Shown here: positions 19,700 to 25,000 of the stretch, piece by piece
How positions within the stretch are numbered: the stretch's first letter is position 1
Layout of the letters: every line of letters starts with the position of its first letter
Assembly: GCA_030704615.1 (NCBI GenBank)
Contig: JAKLZA010000117.1
Location: 1-25,000 of the forward strand
Origin: Takakia lepidozioides
Taxonomy: Eukaryota > Streptophyta > Takakiopsida > Takakiales > Takakiaceae
Direction of reading: 5' to 3'
Length of the DNA stretch: 25,000 nucleotides
Notes under the pieces: model-generated
Databases searched by the model: none
Seen by the model: only the letters and a program-made list of their open reading frames with translations
What the model was told of the DNA's origin: nothing
Made by a program: the position numbers and the translations under genes

Positions 19700-22600
19700 C
19701 TACTCAGGCAGGTTGATAATTATCTGTAGCCTACGGCTTGTCCACGACTTGAAATAGCCGTGCCTCTTGTCTGTGATGTCTTCATCTGATTCACTGCTGC
19801 TACTGGACGATGAGCTTGATGTGCTCTTCACTAGGTAACTCACAACCTGAAGGATTTCATGCACCACAGTGTGGAACCAGTCAGGTGCTGCTACAGTAAG
19901 CAGGACTCCATGCATTACCGGAGAGTGCTGGCAACCTGAGTTTGGCAGGACGTATATTGTGAGATACGGCCATTGGATGAAGTGAACTCTCGTCAAACAT
20001 ATGCATCACAATAAGTTTGAACACCAACCAAACTTATTAACAATCTAAGGACTACGCAACCAATTCTGTATGCCTGTAGTCAAGAGCATTGACCTGGGCA
20101 GGTGTCATGGGCCTGGGTGAGTGCTGCTCACGACTCCACTTGTTTCTTACACAGGTTCCCTTTGCTGGTTTCCAGGGCGGCTCGGATAGCCAGAGTGTTT
20201 CCTTGCAAACTGGACAATATGCCCTGTTAGACATGAAAAGGCACGATGGACGCCCTGCATGCAGTATGCACACAACAAGCTCTCAATATAACTGTTGCCA
20301 AAGCTTCCAAACTCCACGACAAAGATTCACTATCTTACATGTAAATATCTCTGTTGGTAATCATATCTATAAGTGACACTGGACAGTCCCAGACCAGTGC
20401 AAACGTACCGCTGAGTTTCCATGATATCACTAAAACATACTGCCCACAAGGTGTATTTGGATCCAAGTAGTAAATCACAGTTAACGTTCAAAGGATGCAC
20501 AAACATGGGCAACTTTATACCTTGCCGAGCCAGATCAAATGCCTTGCGCCAAATCCCAGCTGCACTGTCTCCTTGTGGGTGTGAAATCTGTCCTCCAGTT
20601 TTAGGGCCTCGACCTCGCACAATACAAACTTCCTTATCGCCTGCAGTCTTCATGTCCGTATGTGAAGCTCCAAATAGAGCCCAAAACTGGGCGCGCCAAA
20701 GTGCATCTACACTTGCAGCATCGTTCCAACCCCTGTGACCAACACAAGTATGTGTACTCGCAAAGTGTTCTTTGCAAAAATGATCCTCCTAAGAGATTAA
20801 CCTCATGCTCCTATCAATGCAATAAATCCCCAGCCCCCAACTGGCAAGTCATACACTTCAATTGCATGGAATGAAAGTGCACATAGGGTCCAACTGCAGA
20901 GAAGCTGATGCGGCAACAGTAATACGTGGATGGGAAGCTGTTGTTTCACAGTCATATCCTTCAGATTGCTCAATCGTACATTGCTGTCTAGCCTGTCAAG
21001 TAAACCTCCGCAAATAACAGTGAACGAGATGCTACTGTATGGACCCTCCATATAAATGAATCATTGGACTCATACAAACAATGCTCTCTCAGCTGATGAT
21101 TGAGATCGTGATGGCATTGGATTAACATGCCTGCAGATGGTAGAAGCAATGGCAAGTGAGCGCGCATCCAGAAATCCAAACACGTGCACCAATACGTCTG
21201 CTGACAGCTGCTCGCATTCTGAACCCCAGCCAACCCCTTCCCCACCTGAATCTGGAACAGCTGGAGATAAGCACCATGCAACAACCATGTGGAAAGGCCG
21301 CCCGCACCAAAAAAGACATACCACGAAACGCTGTCGATGACCTGCATAGGCAACGTAGTACTCCCTTTCCATTGAACTTTGACCTCAGAGTACCCAATGG
21401 ATCCCTCACACTAGAAGAGGTCCCTCAACAGGGATGGGACCTCACCATTTTGGAGCTGCGGATGTTTCAGTCGGCGATGCCAAGTGATTGCGGCAGTCTT
21501 ATATTCACTGACCGCTGCTGCTTTGCGCTGCTTGGGTAGAATGGCTTCCACAGCTTGCACCAACCCACTTGCCGCTGCCAGCTGCTGGCTTGTCTCCATT
21601 CTGCCACCACCAAATCCGCGAATATAAGTCATTACACAGTGAATTGTAAGAAATCTACATCTTGACAATGAGTCCTTGTGGTCAAAGCCTTCCTGGGCAA
21701 CACACCAAAGAAGCTCGCTATTATCGCTGTGCCAAAAATGCAACATCGACAATTGTTGATCACGTCCAATCCAGGGAGCAGACGCACAATCGAACAAAGG
21801 AACTACACTGGATAAGTAGAAGTATGTCAATGTGGTTTTTGAGCAGATCGCACACACCTATTGGACAGCAGCCCAACCCGTACAAACTAGGTCAGTTTTT
21901 GCAAATTTGAGATAACCACATTCATCACACTGTAGGCCTGATTATAAATTCAAACATCTCTAGTGTGGGTATCTGAAGTAGTTCCACTTTCTACCAAATA
22001 GACTTTGACACAGTTTTGGACCTATAGCCCTGCAAGAGAGAAAACCCTAAAATAAATTTTAAGAAAAAACCTACCCAGGTAACGATCGAAAGGCATGGAG
22101 AATGTCATCATAGATAAGGGCCTGCACAGCCTTAGGTGCACGTCCATATGCGACCCTCACACACCCTTGTAGCTCCTTGCATGCTTCCACATAGTCACCC
22201 CTGCACCTCCAAGAGAGAGAATTTGATGGCTCAAGGTTGATGTATTCCAAGCATCACCGACCTCCCTCTGCAATTTGACGAAAAACAAGAAAGAGAAGTC
22301 TATCCCGGAAAGCGGAGATCCCCTTCAGAGGAAGAGCATCAGTATATGCACCATCTAGCGGATTAGCATGGAAACATAGAACTAATCATATCACGAGAAA
22401 ACTCGACCATGTGATCCAGAGAGCTGGTTGGTATATAGACTCAATCAGGTAAACACAGGTCTTTCTCTGAGAACCGGCCCTTCCCGATCCATAACCCTAA
22501 TACCCTCATACCACAACCAGGTTTGACTAAATTCGAAGTAGAATGATTGTGTAAACCTGCGCAAGAGAGCAGCGTGCAGGTGCAGCCCTTCGTAGCGACG

Positions 22601-22702
22601 TTGCATGCTTCGCCTCAGATCTGGTGCGGCCTCACGCTCTGAATGTGCCCATTGCGCACTCAGCCATCGCTCCTGCTTCGTCACCCCCTCTAGAGGTTCC
22701 AT
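19700..22702 (-). CDS. F-box protein, probable SCF ubiquitin-ligase adaptor
   Basis: Exons on the minus strand: 22702-22557, 22200-22075, 21600-21446, 21260-21131, 20732-20521, 20254-20094 and probably 19927-19700 (1158 bases, 385 residues). The first six join with matching phases. The F-box spans about 161-200: EQLSADVLVHVFGFLDARSL, then ASTICRGWNDAASVDALW. It would bind SKP1. Residues 1-142 (SMQRRYEGLHLHAALLRRGD, YDDILHAFRSLPG, AILPKQRKAAAVSEYKTA) are helical-looking and not recognised by name. A CPVC pair lies at 270-273 and the C-terminus has a serine run then ESDEDITDK. Intron 4 needs a GC donor. The last junction is uncertain: reading on from exon 6 instead stops at 20052, giving 323 residues. 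AACCCTAA telo-box-like motifs lie in introns 1 and 2. Head to head with the amidase gene. Confidence 0.8.
20733..21130 (-). other. GC-AG intron (F-box gene intron 4)
   Basis: Exon 4 ends ATC TGC AG at 21131 and continues GCATGT. Exon 5 starts after GGTCACAG with G GGT TGG, giving ICRGWNDAASVDALW, the usual end of an F-box. The nearby GT (CAT|GTTAAT) ends in phase 0, which would force a wrong frame in exon 5. Confidence 0.7.
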
Positions 22703-23357
22703 TTCACGTTAGCTTATCGGAAGAATCTTAACAGAAAATAAAGTTTCGGTACCTGGCCAGCCTCAGTGTCAGCTCTCGCTCTTTCCAGCGCAGTCTCTTG
22801 TGCCCCGGATCATTGCGTTGCTGATGAGGGCGCAATGTTCTTGAGCAGAGAATCTGTGCTGTAATTCCTCTGTGGCTGATTTGATTGTGTGGCTTCACTC
22901 GTACTTGTGGTGATCGCCATGCTGCATGAACGGCCTCTGGTTCAACAGGTGGCCACTCCAGGGGTTCGTTTCCACAGCTCCTCTGTGTTCATCTTGTTGT
23001 TACGTCACTGAACTAGAATTGTTAGAATTCTTTGACTGTAGATGGCGTCTCCACAGCGTGCTTTCGCAAACCAGAGTTTAGATTTCGGAAGATTTATTAT
23101 TTTGGAATTACTTGGAGCTCCCCAGAGTTGTTATCTAGGAGAGATCTATGACGCTGGATCATTCTCGCACGGTCTGAATTGCTGTGTGGAACTGTAAAAA
23201 TTTGTTCGTATCCGTAATTGAAACACAAGTCTGGCCTACGCTACGTGCTACAAGGATTTTGACATAAAGAATTCTTCTTCCTCTAAGCGTAACTCAGCGG
23301 AGTCCAAACCGGGCAATGTGAAGCATAAACTTAGGAGCAAATTGTGTGCTACTGCAG
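22703..23357. promoter_or_regulatory. Head-to-head intergenic region
   Basis: Separates the F-box start (minus, 22702) from the first recognised amidase exon (plus, 23358). It should hold the F-box promoter and the amidase promoter with its unrecognised first exon. ATGs at 22920, 22928 and 23041 open short frames, but none shows amidase-family residues, so I assign none. No TATA box was identified with confidence. Confidence 0.5.
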
Positions 23358-24648
23358 CTGGTACAGCACTACATGGCACGAATATGGAATTGCGACAGTA
23401 CTGTCAATGCTGTCGTTGAAGCCTGTGCCCCCACCACTGATGCCAAATTCCCTGACAATGAAGCCAACAGACCAAGGCTTCTGGAGGGTGTTCCTTTTCT
23501 TGTGAAAGGTGCAAAAGCATCCATTTCCCTGTTTTTGTCACACACGTCTTGAGTTCATCATATGATGCGAGGAAATTTATCACTAGGAATGTTGCATTCC
23601 GTGTAAAGACATCAGGCTGGCTTTGTGTGATCTGAGAGGAGTTAATCTGGATTTTTGTAACTGCGTCATTGCATATTTGTAGTGAGAGTTATGTGCGGAA
23701 GATAGAAGAATCCACTGTGTCTTCAAGTGAGTGCACTTGGTAGCCTATATTGGTAAATTCTCATCATCATGGGAATTGTGGGTTATGCATTTGGGTTGCA
23801 TGTTAGCAGATTCCATGGATGTACTTGGATTTCACACCACATGTGGAAGTCGTTTTTATGAGAACAATCCACCTGCAGCTGGTGACTCCAAGCTTGTTGT
23901 CCTCCTCAAGCATCTTGGGGCAATTCCCATCGGCAAAACGAATGTTCCTCTCGTAAGCTGCCTTATGCTGTATGATCCACATGGGCTGTTCTATTCGTGG
24001 CAAGAGAGCAGAGTTGGAAATGGAAAGCTTGGGAGGGGCGAGGTAGGGAAAGTGAGCGATTTTTTGTGGTAGTTGGGAGGCTGGTAGGTTGACTGGGAAA
24101 CACAGGTAGGTTTTTTATGTCGGCTTATTTGAGGTGCTTTGAAAGTGCACGTGGTAGAGTCGCCATTATACCAGCATGCTGCTTTTATGCTTGAGGACGT
24201 TTTGAAGTGAGGATGTAAAAATGTATGGACATGGCTACACATGTAACATAGAGGGGTATGCATCATTCCTGTACAAAGTCAACAAAACAAGGTGTCTTGT
24301 ATTTGCCCAGTTGTTGCAGGATGTGCAGACCTTCAACGAAGTCTATGGCACCACATGTAATCCGTACAATGCAAAGCTCTCGGCGGGGGGAAGCTCCGGA
24401 GGTCCAGTTTTTCCCCATCAACTTAAATGCTGGGAATGATGTAAAATAAATAGGTGCCTTGAAGGAATTGGAACTTGGAGGACCTTTTGAAATTAAATGG
24501 AGCCTTCATTGTATTAGAAATACATTTGTTGGAGGCCTTTTACTGACAAGTAGTGATTTGACAAAATGCAGGATCTGCTGCAGCTGTAGCCCTCGGGTTG
24601 GCTGCCTTTGCCATTGGTACTGACTGGATTGGATCTCTTCGCATCCCT
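23358..24648 (+). CDS. Amidase-signature family enzyme, partial
   Basis: Serine hydrolase of the amidase signature family (cleaves amide bonds; fatty-acid-amide, indole-acetamide and cyclic-dimer hydrolases belong here, and the substrate cannot be told). Internal exons: 23358-23508, 23810-23952, 24311-24401 and 24572-24648, 462 bases in phase. They read LVQHYMARIWN, NAVVEA, LEGVPFLVKD, GFHTTCGSRFYENNPPA, LGAIPIGKTNVPL, DVQTFNEVYGTTCNPYN, AGGSSGGSAAAVALGL and IGTDWIGSLRIP. The Ser-cisSer-Lys triad is complete: Lys in FLVKD, cis-Ser in GGSSGG, nucleophile in IGSLR. The nucleophile motif reads D-W-I-G-S-L-R, where the family usually has D-x-G-G-S-[IL]-R. The first exon (about 40 residues) is not found and the C-terminal half lies beyond the window. 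Acceptors and donors are all GT-AG. Confidence 0.9.
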
Positions 24649-25000
24649 GTACTACCCTCTCCTCATCTACCGCTTTGTCGCTCTCCAGTGGGGTTGCATG
24701 TGAAGGAGACTACTGATCTGTGCACTTTAGTTGTGGATTGTTCATTTTTGAGCAGTGCTGAAAACATGAAATGGTCATCCCCCAAGCACACACTCTTAAA
24801 AGTGAGATGTGCCAGCCTCCAGGAGTTTATACTAGCCAATTAGATAAAACTGTGTTGAGGTTATTGCTTTGATTAGATAAAACACCTGTATAAGCAGCTT
24901 CAAAACTGTTTCCTGCTGCCAAGTCAGCAGATGTTTTTGTACAAAGTTGTATGGATTTCTGATTGGATTGAGGTGTGAAGGCTGCTTTCTGTGGTGTAAG
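24649..25000 (+). other. Intron of the amidase gene (partial)
   Basis: After the donor at 24649 (CCT|GTACTA) no continuation of the family (the A-x-x-C-G-V-x-G-x-K stretch expected next) is seen in any frame. The frame open to 24843 is read-through without family residues. The next exon should lie to the right of the window. Confidence 0.6.

Noticed and set aside
22201-22556. Extra F-box exon reading GAYTDALPLKGISAF in intron 1
   Set aside because: Exons 1 and 2 join directly in phase without it, and it lacks a good donor and acceptor.
23041-23190. Short ATG frame as the amidase first exon
   Set aside because: No amidase residues, and its usable donors do not give the phase 0 needed by the exon at 23358.

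Overview
The window is nuclear DNA of a plant or other streptophyte. The genes are split by spliceosomal introns of about 100 to 900 bases. All five recognisable genes belong to plant-type families: a zinc-knuckle RPA70, RanBP1, a DRM1/auxin-repressed protein, an F-box protein and an amidase-signature enzyme. The spaces between them hold broken LINE retrotransposons and tRNA-derived SINEs. The species cannot be fixed from the sequence. Nothing is bacterial or organellar.

Layout. 1-1885 is a G-rich minisatellite whose core contains the letters of a TTAGGG-type telomere repeat, ending in a short GC-rich island with a strong hairpin. 2290-4130 is two joined relics of LINE 3' halves; the second module recurs at 18908-19465. 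4830-4945 is a probable SINE. 5762-9639 (+) is a complete RPA70 gene in four exons, coding for 874 residues with two CCHC knuckles at the C-terminus. 10973-13130 (-) is a complete RanBP1 gene in four exons, 225 residues. 15868-17043 (-) is a complete DRM1/ARP gene in three exons, 150 residues. 17760-19465 is a transposon cluster: two SINEs of one family in opposite orientation, a possible gag zinc-knuckle scrap and a LINE tail. 19700-22702 (-) is an F-box protein gene of probably seven exons, about 385 residues. From 23358 (+) an amidase-signature gene begins and runs off the right edge; four internal exons are visible.

All exon structures were built by hand from splice motifs, reading-frame continuity and family similarity, and in every gene the phases close without a forced junction. 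RPA70 and RanBP1 converge, RanBP1 and DRM1 are in tandem, and the F-box and amidase genes are head to head. The genes have unrelated housekeeping or regulatory roles (ssDNA binding, Ran transport cycle, dormancy/growth marker, protein turnover, amide hydrolysis) and there is no sign that they form one pathway.

I did not find an evident new biological system. The most interesting points are the telomere-like higher-order minisatellite, two introns that the reading frame forces to be GC-AG among about seventeen reconstructed, a DRM1 stop codon sitting inside a near-perfect splice donor, and an F-box protein with an unrecognised N-terminal half.
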